Assembly: GCA_037577475.1 (NCBI GenBank)
Contig: CM075197.1
Span: 26,388,150-26,452,149, forward strand
Length of the DNA: 64,000 nt
Reading direction: 5' to 3'
Source: Chaunax sp. Z400
Lineage: Eukaryota > Chordata > Actinopteri > Lophiiformes > Chaunacidae
Shown in pieces: positions 35,501 to 44,485 of this stretch; within the stretch, counting starts at the first letter, position 1; each line of letters starts with the position of its first letter. The notes under the pieces were generated by a model that was given only the letters and a program-made list of their open reading frames with translations, had not been told where the DNA came from and made no database searches. The position numbers and the translations under genes were made by a program.

Positions 35501-36909
35501 AACCTGATTGGCCTGTCTCACCCTCAGGAGTGCCCCGGCGTCACCCAATCACTCAGGGGTTCTCTCCGCTCACTCCAGCGGCATCCAGACCCCCGACAGC
35601 CTATCGCGAGAGGGCTCCCCGGTTCCCCTGGAGCTGGAGACCTCCTCGGCTCCTGCCCCGGCCTCCACCGCCGTCGCTGCCACGGCGGTCCAGCCCAAAC
35701 TGGCTGTCATCCAAGAAGCACGCTTTGCACAAAACACACCAGGTATGAAAGATGTTCATTTTCTCTGCTTCCATAATAATAAAAATAGTAATAATAATGA
35801 GTCGTGTGTTCCAGGCTCGCCTGTTAACAACCAGCCGGTACTCATAGCAGTCCAGCGTCCGTTACCTCAAACCATCAAACCAGTGACCTACACCATGGCC
35901 TCCCCAGTGAGCACCAGCACCTCTCAGCCTGCGCTCCAGACGGTCCACGTCCTGCAGCAGATCCCAGCAGCCGCCGTCATCGCCCAGCCGGCCGCCATCA
36001 TCAACAAGAAGGAGCTGCTGGAGAACGGAGAGCACACGGAGGTCAAAGGTGAGACGGGAGGGAACCCGAGGTCAGGTGGTTTACTAGTGATGTCATTTAT
36101 TGGTGTTTTTTTCAAACATGCCTCAAATAACAGTCACTTTATGATTTTCTTCCTCGTGACCTTTGACCCAACGTTTGTCTCCCCCCCCTTCAGTCAAAGT
36201 GGAGACGGTTCCCACCATCACCTCTATAGGCGGCTCCAGTCGCATCATCCAGAGCAGCCAGTCGGCCACGCCCCTGCAGACCGTTACCATAGTGCAGCAG
36301 GCCCCATTGGGTCAGCACCAGCTGCCCATTAAGACCATCACACAGAACGGCACCCACAGCATCACCACTGCCATCCAGGGTCCCGCCAGCTCAGGTGACA
36401 TCATCTGTTTTAGTGAGGATTATTAGAATTATCTGTCAGAGACAAACTGTTTGTCCATCTTTGGTTTTGGGGAAGTTTTTAAAGCATGTAACTAAAGGAC
36501 TTCGTCCTCGACTCGGGTTGCTGTCACTCAGCCTGTCTCCTCCACTTCGCTCTGTGTGTCTGTGTGTGAAGCGTGGATAAGCCACGCCCTCTGGAGGAAC
36601 ACCAGACCAGAGCAGAGTCAGCTGAAATGAAATGAGCGCACATAAATGATTGTTTCCTCTGTTTAACCTGCCTCTTCTCTTCCATTTCCTTCCTGTTCAG
36701 CTCCAGTTGCAGCGAGCCCCCTCCACCTGCTGGCGGCCCACGCCTCCGCCTCCGCCTCCCTCCCCACCAAGCGACAGAACGGGGACCAGGCGGACGGCGA
36801 GCAGCCGGATGCCAAGCGCATCAAATCGGAGGACGAGGCGGCCCCTACCTCCTCCACCCTGGATGCAGACTCGTCTGCAGCCAACAACCCGGGAAATCAC
36901 GTCAACTAG
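26268..36909 (+). CDS. foxk2: Forkhead box protein K2, nine coding exons, 613 aa
   Basis: FOXK2 is a nuclear transcription factor that binds forkhead (GTAAACA-type) sites, recruits corepressors such as SIN3A and BAP1-containing complexes, and acts in metabolic and autophagy control. The coding exons 26268-26560, 31584-31778, 33521-33674, 34484-34630, 34713-34906, 35528-35742, 35815-36048, 36194-36394 and 36701-36909 join without a stop to exactly 1842 nt, and every intron is GT-AG. An FHA domain covers about residues 12-115 (GRNSS at 31, SFISRRHLE at 47, GKNGVFVDG at 75). The forkhead domain covers about 217-312 with recognition helix NSIRHNLSLNRYF at 264. A basic RKRRPR follows it. Segments such as QISPLTINIP, ENDKDASGGDSP and LGQHQLPIKT favour FOXK2 over FOXK1. 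The protein is shorter than human (660 aa), mainly at the N-terminus. Whether this is the a or b fish paralogue is not decidable here. Confidence 0.95.
27430..28470. mobile_element. Nested hAT-like transposon group
   Basis: An element from 27527 to 27965 starts TAGGGCTGCAGGATG and ends GTTGCCCTA (439 bp). The flanking 8-mers GGTTTGTT and GTTTTGGT agree at 6 of 8 positions, which fits a hAT-type target duplication. Around it lie pieces of another short element with AAATCAATCTCC, AGTCATTTTTCAAAC, TTCTTAAATGTAAGGAATTG and GGGCTCTGGGAAATTATAG. I recall these phrases from a common non-autonomous vertebrate repeat. Confidence 0.55.
29508..29800 (+). mobile_element. hAT-like short transposon, left part
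   Basis: It starts CAGTGTTTCCACTAGGTTTA and carries the same internal phrases as the copy at 20744 (TTTGTCCTGGTTTGCACTTT, GTGTGTCTGTGTGTGAAG, TGGATAAGCCACACCCTC). The right third of the element is missing. It lies in foxk2 intron 1. Confidence 0.7.
29880..30090 (-). repeat. Dispersed TGTT/ACAA-tailed repeat, reverse copy
   Basis: GTTAGCAGGATTACACGAAA followed by TTTTTGGATTGGATCCAGAT identifies it. The usual TGTT run is missing. Confidence 0.5.
30822..31200 (-). mobile_element. hAT-like short transposon, inverted copy
   Basis: It begins TAGTGTTTCCCCCACCATTC, the complement of the right end of the 20744 copy, and runs through CTGATCAATGACTCGACTC, GGGCGTGGCTTTATCCATG and CCCCAAAACCAAAGATGGAC. 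It is opposite in sense to the copy at 29508 in the same intron. Confidence 0.7.
31584..31778 (+). CDS. foxk2: foxk2 coding exon 2
   Basis: The acceptor is TTTGCAG and the donor ATCAG followed by GTACGC. It encodes the end of the FHA domain (CTFRFPSTNIKITFTAL) and the QISPLTINIP linker typical of FOXK2. Confidence 0.95.
32227..32400 (+). mobile_element. Harbinger-like non-autonomous transposon fragment
   Basis: This is a second copy of the element at 1374, starting GGCCCATTTATGCTCTACG, located in foxk2 intron 2. Its far end is not identifiable. Confidence 0.5.
33521..33674 (+). CDS. foxk2: foxk2 coding exon 3
   Basis: The acceptor is TTCCCGCAG and the donor CCAAG followed by GTGAGA. It encodes the linker NSCPSSPRGAGSSGY and ENDKDASGGDSPK, ending in phase 0 just before the forkhead domain. 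Confidence 0.95.
34195..34280 (+). repeat. Dispersed ACAA-tailed repeat end in foxk2 intron 3
   Basis: AATCCTGCTAACAAACAAC and CAAACAAACATCAGTGAAAA are the right-hand end of the family described at 18600. Confidence 0.5.
34484..34630 (+). CDS. foxk2: foxk2 coding exon 4
   Basis: It encodes the first half of the forkhead domain, from DDSKPPYSYAQLIVQAI to YRTADKGWQ (residues 215-263). The acceptor is CTCCACAG and the donor GGCAG followed by GTGAGT. The intron after it is only 82 bp. Confidence 0.95.
34713..34906 (+). CDS. foxk2: foxk2 coding exon 5
   Basis: It encodes the DNA-recognition helix NSIRHNLSLNRYF, the wing region with EEPGKGSFWRIDP, and the basic segment RKRRPR. The acceptor is CTGCTGCAG and the donor TCCAG followed by GTCATG, a weaker but valid GT site. 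Confidence 0.95.
35020..35110 (+). repeat. Interspersed repeat in foxk2 intron 5
   Basis: GTAGCTCAAAGCGCTTCACA with A-rich surroundings matches fragments near 4040 and 39730. Confidence 0.45.
35528..35742 (+). CDS. foxk2: foxk2 coding exon 6
   Basis: It encodes the Ser/Pro-rich region beginning SAPASPNHSGVLSAHSSG and ending QPKLAVIQEARFAQ plus the first base of a Gly codon. The donor is ACCAG followed by GTATGA. It includes several SP/TP sites that are candidate proline-directed kinase sites. Confidence 0.93.
35815..36048 (+). CDS. foxk2: foxk2 coding exon 7
   Basis: It encodes QPVLIAVQRPLPQTIKPVTY and an Ala/Gln/Val-rich stretch, ending NGEHTEVK. The acceptor is TTCCAG and the donor CAAAG followed by GTGAGA. 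The frame reads on without a stop into the intron, but the FOXK2 sequence resumes only at exon 8. Confidence 0.93.
36194..36394 (+). CDS. foxk2: foxk2 coding exon 8
   Basis: It encodes VKVETVPTITSIGGSSRIIQ and the family segment TVTIVQQAPLGQHQLPIKT. The acceptor is CCCTTCAG and the donor GCTCAG followed by GTGACA. Confidence 0.93.
36450..36645 (+). mobile_element. hAT-like short transposon, internal fragment
   Basis: It contains TTTGTCCATCTTTGGTTTTG, GTGTGTCTGTGTGTGAAG and GTGGATAAGCCACGCCCTCT. It lies in foxk2 intron 8, about 55 bp from both neighbouring exons, so the intron is largely transposon. Confidence 0.7.
36701..36909 (+). CDS. foxk2: foxk2 last coding exon
   Basis: It encodes ASPLHLLAAHASASASLPTK and a basic/acidic tail with AKRIKSEDE, close to the KRIKTEDGE region of mammalian FOXK2, then a stop at 36907-36909. 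The acceptor is CCTGTTCAG. Confidence 0.93.
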
Positions 36910-38195
36910 TCTGTACAACCACACCCAACACGACCCCCCCCCCCTCAACCACCACCACCACCACGTCTCCTCCCTCCACGGTTTCTTCTCGTCCCTTCGT
37001 TTGTTTTGCTTCTCCTCTTTCTGACTCCTGAGGTGCCAAACGGAGAGGATTCTTTTCATTTTCAGTTTATAGAGCATCAAAAGGAAGAAAAAAAAAAGTG
37101 TCCACCCCTTTTAAAAACTGGAACGTGGGTTGAGAACAAAGTAAATGGGACAAAGACGAACTCCAAAGTGTCCCCTGTGAGCTACTGAAACAGGAGAGCG
37201 ACTAAACCAAGACCACAGGAAGCCTTAACAACTGTTAACCCTTAAGAGCTGACCTTTCGACCCGGTCCAGCGGGTCCTGACTCGGCTCGGGCCGGACGCC
37301 ATCTTTCTGTCGCATCTACCTCAGAGCGGATGGAAGACTCCGGCAGCCGGCGGACCACATCCCCCCCGCCCCCGGACCCATCGGGACGAAGTGACGACTG
37401 GTCCGTCGTTCAGAAAGGGATCAACTCGGAGCCAATATTCCTGAATCTCTGGCAGCTAGCCTCTCAGATACTGACCTTCCTTTATCGCAGCTGTTCGTAG
37501 ACATGCAGTATTTTGTTGTTCAGATGTGGAGCATAGGATTTTTTAATGTATTTTCACTTATCTAGATGAGTAATTTAATTCAAGGAAGCGTACAAAATGA
37601 GGTCGATGACATTTCGGTAAGGATTCTCTTCTTTTTCTGTGAACTTCCTTTTCTGTTCAGTGAAACTGTGTCATAGTTTTCCTAATATTGCTTCTTTTTT
37701 TTAAATCCCTTCGTTCTGACTTATCCATATGAAATTTAGTTATTCTCCATATTTTAATACCTGCACACGTAACCGATGTAATCATATGAAGTCTTCATGT
37801 GTACTTCCAGATGTTGACCTTGCATGTATCCGACGGCAGAGACGTTAACTGTAAAATCGAACGGAGGAAGAGAAAAAAAGACCAGACCTGCACTTGATCA
37901 AATGTTTGTTTTCATTTCTTCTTCTATGTTTCCCTCCCACCCGTCTCCTCCTGCTCCTCCCACTCGTCGTCTCCTCCTCCCGCTCCTCCTGGCTGTGTTG
38001 ACGTTGTGGTGTTGGCAGAACTTTTTGCTTGATTCATTTACTCTGTTTTGGGCGACCTGGCGAGTCGTTTTCTGATTGTACACGTTCCAAACAATAGTGA
38101 GAGAAAAAAAAAATCGATGTTCTGCTTCAGTGGAGAAATGCTCTTTTTTTTCTTTTCTTTTTTTTTTAATAAATTAATTTAAAGCCCAATTCTGC
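36910..38195 (+). other. foxk2 3' UTR
   Basis: About 1.3 kb without coding signal. It holds C-rich and CCA-rich stretches just after the stop and ends near a poly-T run followed by AATAAA at 38168-38173, the likely polyadenylation signal. The cleavage site should be 10-30 bases beyond. Confidence 0.6.
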
Positions 38196-38974
38196 CTCTT
38201 TTGTTTTCCACACCAGAGACACGGCTGTCATGCTGGTTGTAGTTCTAGTCTTCTCCACTGGGGGGCGGTGCAGGGGCGCTTTAAGCTGTCAGCTGTTAGA
38301 CAAGCTGCATGTTTGACCTTTAACACAAGATGGCAGCGTCCTGATCACACCTGAGGGGGTCAGCAGAGCAATACGTCACCACAGGAAGAAGACCACAGAT
38401 CATTATTTACACTTTGTTTAATCTTTGTTTCAACATTTCAAACCAATCAATCTTTGTTTATAATGGACCAAAACGACCCGACTGTCACCAAAAAACCATT
38501 GATTTCATTTGCTGATATTTATTTTGAACATGTAAATGGATAAAAACTATAAAATAAAAAAAATTAAAAACCTATACAACAATAACGATTTACAGAATAC
38601 GCTTCAGTAAAGGTATTAATGTTTCTTTTCTCACGTATTGCATATTTGGTATTGAGGTAATCCAAAAGTAATGGAAAGTAATCCAGTAATTGATTTTGTG
38701 GTAATTAGACTAGGTTACATTTTGAAAGTGAAACTCATGACCCTTAAAACAAAATACCCGACTCGACACTTTTCGTCTGGAGTTGTAACATTTAAAAAGT
38801 AATTCTGCTAATAAATCCCACTTTCAGTAAATGTATCTGTAATCTAATTACATCTTTTTTTCCTGTAACTGTAATAGAATACAGTGGCTGGTTTTTTTGT
38901 ATCCTGATTACATAACACCGTTTCATGTATTCTGTTACTCCCCAAGCCTGATTAACTTTATTTACTTACATGCT

Positions 38975-39056
38975 AGTATATATACACACATATATACATA
39001 TATATATACAGTATATGTTGCAGTATGTGATGAGGAGGAGGAGGAGGAGGAGGAGG
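38975..39056 (+). repeat. TA-rich and (GGA)n microsatellites
   Basis: A TATA/CACA alternating stretch at about 38975-39017, then about eight GGA units at 39030-39056. A (TGC)n run follows at 39306-39329. Confidence 0.9.
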
Positions 39057-39699
39057 CCTCAGATAGGAGAGCTCTGGGTGGTCACACAAATATTCGGCAC
39101 ACGCCGATGTGATGAATGACAACAGGAAAGACTGAAGAGATGGGAGAGGGGGTGCAGGTGTCTCCATGGAAACCAGCAGCTTTTAGTGACTGCTTGTGTC
39201 GGTACTCTGGAAGCTGGTGTGCGACAAAAAGCAGCCCAAAATGTTCTCTGCGTGATTCTCGTGTGAAAGAAGAGAAAACCTGATGAGCTCATCTCTCCAG
39301 TCATGATGCTGCTGCTGCTGCTGCTGTTGGTTCTATTCCCAGAGGGGAACTTTTCCAGGACTCTGATCCTCTGAACATATCCAGACTCCTTAAAGTCGCC
39401 TCAACAACCTTCTGAGAATCACAGCGAACAAGAAAAAAGTGATTCTTTTAGACATAACAAAAATCAGATGTATTTAAAGATCTGTTAAAAAAATCTCCAT
39501 CTGCACTTCTGATTCTATTTTAAGAGACTAAATCCATTTATTTGGTCATTCTTAGAATCCCTGTGTTGAAAACAAGCCCTTCAGACTTTCAGCCAATCAG
39601 AGCACTGCCAGCTGTCATGTTGGCCTCTTTGTGGTGTTTCATCTCTGAAACATGTTTGAGGTGAAATGAACTCTTGTTCCACATGAAAATAACTTTTTT

Positions 39700-39800
39700 T
39701 TAAATAATAAAGACCCTCCAATACAAACATGAGGCCCAAAGTGCTTCACAATGAAAAACTGAAACTGCAGAAAAGGGATAAAATTAAGGGGACTAACAAT
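39700..39800 (+). repeat. Interspersed repeat with CAAAGTGCTTCACA
   Basis: AATAATAAAGACCCTCCAAT and GGCCCAAAGTGCTTCACAAT are the hallmark of the repeat also seen near 4040 and 35040. Confidence 0.5.
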
Positions 39801-39920
39801 TGCAAAAAATAAAATCTCAAAAATATTGAAGTCAAAAAAAAAAAAACAGGGGTGAAAAAAAGGGGGAAAAAAGGTTAAAACTTAAAAACAAAGGCTAGTA
39901 AAATAAAAAAGGTGGGTCTC

Positions 39921-40560
39921 CTGATGTTTTTAGACCTCACAGCTGCTTTTGAGACTGGATCATATGATCCTTTTATCACATCTGGAACAGTGTGTAGACA
40001 TTAGACACAGTTTCACTTTCAGCCCACTTCTCATTTTGTTGTTTTTGCTGCCTTTAGGATCCATTTTTAAAAACCACAATATTCCTTTTCATTGTTTTGT
40101 TGATGTTATACAAAGTTATTTAATTTGTCTTAAAGACATTAAAACCTGGATGGAGCTAAACGTTCTTAACCCTGACCCTGATGGTGCTCTTGGTCCTTCA
40201 GCTCCATTCAGTCGATTCTCTGCTAAGTTGTTTCTTCAAACTAGACAAACAGATTAGTTGATGTTAAAACCAGTTTCTACAAGTTAAGATGTAAACACCT
40301 ATCTTTTAAATGAGCTGATTCCTTCTTATTTAACAGATTTCTTACACCTTCATACTCCAGTTAGAGCACTGAGGTCCACCAACCAGCTGATCCTGGATGT
40401 GCCCAGATCCAGGTGATTAGCCCTATCAGTGGCTGCTCCCAATCTCTGGAACAGTTTACCGATTCATACCAGATCTGCACAGACATTAGATATATTGAAA
40501 TCATCTCACTGGCTTTTAATTCTAGTTTGACATCTTGATTTTTATCTTTTATTGAGCTGC
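39921..40560 (+). pseudogene. L2-type LINE reverse-transcriptase remnant
   Basis: Translation of broken frames gives FLDLTAAFE, then LDHMILLSHLEQCV, a segment GSIFKNHNIPFHCFVDV, then LKDIKTWMELNVLN. Further on come PSYLTDFLHLHTP, a stretch close to RALRSTNQLILDVPRS, and VAAPNLWNSLP. This order matches the C-terminal half of L2/Maui-type LINE polymerases found in fish. The catalytic YADD position reads FVDV and there are several frameshifts, so it is dead. The tail beyond 40560 is AT-rich. The LINE assignment is from knowledge of the family. Confidence 0.8.
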
Positions 40561-42259
40561 TTTTCTTTATTATTATTATTGTTTATTTTATTTCTATTAC
40601 TATGTTTATTTGGTTATTTTAATTTTATTTTCCCTTTTTCCAACAACATAGCAGCCTTGTGATACAGTCACAATGAAAGTACAAACTTTTGCACGTTGTC
40701 CGTTACAGTACAAAACTAAAATGAAATTAACAAATAAATACATTTGAGAAAAAATAAATAAATAAATTTAATTAAATAAAAATACTACACATATATTCAA
40801 GGCATGTATGATATAAATCAAATGTTAGTCGCAGTTGTTATTTGTTATTTAAGCATGTTCAGCACATTGGTCAGCTGATGGTTGTTTTCAAATGTGCTTT
40901 ATAAACAAATTTGGACTTGAATAGACTAATGGAGGAGTAGTGAGAAATGGGTAGGATATAATATGATTATAAAATTTTTTTGTTATTCTTGTTTTATTTC
41001 CTCTCCTTATTTATCTGTTTTATTTCCTTGTTCAAAATAAATTAATTCAAATCCAACCATGACAAAAACAGAAAGAAAAACTGGCCTTTTTTTCATAGGA
41101 CTGCAGAACATCTACTGACCACATGATGGCAGTGCAGAGCAGAGGATTCAAACTTGCACATCTACACATTTTGCCCACACACAAGCACTCAAACACATGA
41201 CAACAGAGTCACAAGTGCTGCACCGGATCCCGGTGTTCACCACTCTGCACGAGTGTCACCTCTGTGGGGTTTAATGGGTTCTTCAGCCTCTCGACTGTCC
41301 CGACAGGCAGCAGAGCAGCAGCTGTTTCCAGGATGGAGAGAGTGGGAGAGGGATGAAGGGAGGTATGTGGGTGGTTTGCAGCACAGAGGAAAGGGGCTCT
41401 GGGATGACCCTCAGCGGAGAACCTAACCCCAGGCATCAGCTGCTCCGCGATTGGCCCAGACCGGATCTCCAGATCTCCCTGGACTCCCACGAAAACCTCT
41501 CATAGTAGCACCGTGAGGCCTCCAGTATGAGGCGCTCCGTGAAGACTCTCCTGACCTCCCCTCTCTCTATCTCGTGTTTTCGTCCCTCCGTCTCTGGTGC
41601 ATGGGTTTGGACATGTGGCTGTTTTGCTGCTGGTCATCAAGTGCTATGAAAACATCACAAGACCCTCTTGGACCGAGGTCAGAGGCGCCTCAGAAGGAGT
41701 GCAGCGAATCCGTCTGAATCACATTTAGAATGACATTTCTAGAGCTTCACAAGCACACGTGGCAGAGCGTGAGGACGCTCTTTACTCGAAAGCTACTGGA
41801 GACGCAGCTCGCCATGAGAACACGAGGATACGAGTCGTCTCGCAAAGTCCTGGGATCTGGAACTGGACATTCTATTCAGGAATAGTTCTGTTCTTCTTTT
41901 ACCCAAATGCACCATAACAGCTCTAAATAGACTAATAGAATTTGAGCACTACTCAGAAAAATAAAAAAAAACAAATATGCCACTACTGTTAATTATATTC
42001 CAGAGAAATTCAAGGAAATGTGATGAACAAGTTCTCCTTTAAATACAGTGAAGATGAATCTGTAATGAATCCTGATCATTCTTGTATTTTAATGACTTTT
42101 ATAATAAAAAGGCTCTTGAAGATAATTTAGCGGTGCCACGTGAGAAGCTTAGGGCCGCCGGGCCTCATAAGTGTCATTCAGCTCAGAGATGGAAAGCCTC
42201 CTGTCACTTCCCAAGGAAACAACAAGGCCGTTTTCACACTGCTGCAGTCATTATTTCAG

Positions 42260-42956
42260 CCAACACACACACAGACACACAGACACACACACACACACAC
42301 AGACACACAGACACACACACACACACACACACACAGACACACACACACACAGACACACAGACACACACACAGACACACAGACACACACACACAGACACAC
42401 ACACACACACAGACACACACACACAGACACACACACACACACACAGACAAACACACACACACACACACACAGACACACACACAGACACACACACACACTC
42501 ACACTCACACACACACACAGACACACACACACACACACTCACACACACACACACACTCACACACACACACAGACACACACACACACACACTCACACACAC
42601 ACACACACACACACTCACACACACACACACACTCACACACACACACAGACACACACACTCACACACACACACAGATACACTCACACACACACACACACAC
42701 ACACTCACACACACACACTCACACACACACACAGACACACACATACACACTCACACACACACACACAGACACAGACACACACACACAGACACACACACAC
42801 AGACACACACACTCACACACACACAGACACACACACACAGACACACACACACACTCACACACACACAGACACACACACACAGACACACACACTCACACAC
42901 ACACAGACACACACACACAGACACAGACACACACACACAGACACAGACACACACAC
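42260..42956 (+). repeat. Long (CA)n tract with CAGA and CTCA variants
   Basis: Nearly 700 bp of CA dinucleotides interrupted by CAGACA, CTCACA and rare CAAACA units. All three forward frames read His-Thr repeats and the reverse reads Cys-Val, which explains the long but false open frames here. Confidence 0.97.
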
Positions 42957-43231
42957 GGCATTTCAGACAATGGTTTTTCTATTTTTCTCCCAGCCATCTT
43001 TTTCACGGAGCTGAGTGAAGCTCCATTAAAGTCATCATCCTGTCATACGTTTCCATTTTGTAAAGCTTACTTAACAATGTGATGTCAGGGCTCCGCACCT
43101 TAGCATCACGTCTCCTGGACAACCGTGTCTCTGATGGAGGAGCTTTATATCACACATGAGAAAACACATGTTCACAGGAGAAAACGCACCTGTACACGTG
43201 CATGTGTGTACTCAAGTCTGGTGGGATTGGT

Positions 43232-43276
43232 CTGGTGTGTGTGTATGTGTGTGTGTGTGTGTCTGTGTGTGTGTGT

Positions 43277-43341
<65 letters not shown>
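43232..43341 (+). repeat. (GT)n tract, opposite sense to the upstream (CA)n
   Basis: About 110 bp of GT dinucleotides with few interruptions, 275 bp from the end of the (CA)n block. Confidence 0.97.
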
Positions 43342-43342
<1 letters not shown>

Positions 43343-43564
43343 AGCGGCCTGTTAGGACCACATCACTTCTTTTGTTTGATCCAAGACCTGTACATTAAAT
43401 ATGGTAAAATCCGATGATGAGCAGTTTTAACATTTATTAACTAAACCTAATTATTTGGAATCAACAAAGATATAAAAAGCATCATTTTTATTAGTCATAA
43501 TTATATTGTGAGGAGTCATAATTCTTATTAAAGATATCTATAACATAAGAAAGTTAAATTATAG

Positions 43565-43690
43565 AGGCTACGTTCACGTTACGAAGCTGAAGTGGCTCAA
43601 TTCTGATTTTTTTTTTGTGCCTTAATGAGACACAAATCAGATTTTTTTCAGGGCTGTGTGAACACAAAAATCTAATCTCGCTTTCATCTG
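43565..43690 (+). mobile_element. Short DNA-transposon-like fragment
   Basis: GGCTACGTTCACGTTACGA, then TTCTGATTTTTTTTTTGTGC, then AGACACAAATCAGATTTTTT and CAGGGCTGTGTGAACAC. The inverted TCTGATTT/AAATCAGA phrases and the GTTCAC/GTGAAC ends suggest a small non-autonomous DNA transposon. Confidence 0.4.
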
Positions 43691-43696
43691 TGGTTC

Positions 43697-44485
43697 TACA
43701 ACCCAAAAACTTTGGGATGCTGTGTAAAATGTAATTAGAAACAGAATGTGGCAAAACAGTGAAACCCCATATTTAATTTAACACAAAAACAACATATCAA
43801 ATGTTGAAAATGAGAAATTTCATTGTTTTTTGAAAATGTTATGCCCATTTTGAATTTGATGCCAGTAACATGTTTTTAAAAAGTTGGGACAGTGGCAACA
43901 AAAGACTGTAAAAGTAGTGAAATGCTAAAAGAAAACAGCTGGTGGAACATCTCAACATTAATGAGGTTAACTGGTAACAGGTTAGTAACATGACTGGGTA
44001 TAAAAAGAGCATCCAGAGAGTCTTTCTGATGTAAAGGTGGGGAGGGGTTCACCACTCTGTGAAAGACTGCACTGGAAAATAGTGCAACAATTTAAGAATA
44101 AAGTTTCTCAATGTAAAATTACAGTAACCATTAAAATCATTAAAATATATCTCTGAACCAAGGGACAAGGATGAAAACCAATATTGGATGGCCGTGATCT
44201 TCAGGCCCTCAGACGAAACTGCATAAAAACTTTAATTAAGTTCAAATTTAATTTAATTTAATTTAATTAAGTAAAATTAAGGACAGGATCCTTTAGTGGA
44301 CATCACTGTATTAAAAACAGACAGGACTCTGTAGTGACATCACTACATGGACTCAGGAACACTTCTAAAAGACATTGTCTGTGAACACAGTTTGTCGATG
44401 CATCCACAAATGACAGCTGAAAGCTCAACTGCATATGAGGTTTCAAAGCATTTTACACGGTGTCACAACTTTTTTGGAAAACTGA
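43697..44485. mobile_element. Non-autonomous DNA-transposon-like element
   Basis: The left end ACAACCCAAAAACTTTGGGA and the right part TGTCACAACTTTTTTGGAAA are partly inverted. Internal phrases include GGATGCTGTGTAAAATGTAA, AAAAGTTGGGACAGTGGCAA, GTATAAAAAGAGCATCCAGA and ATTGGATGGCCGTGATCTTC. I recall this set from a widespread fish element without long coding frames, but cannot name the superfamily. Confidence 0.5.

Noticed and set aside
42082..43082. Open frames of about 300 codons in all three forward frames
   Set aside because: They are His-Thr or similar repeats produced by a (CA)n tract; the reverse Cys-Val frames have the same origin.
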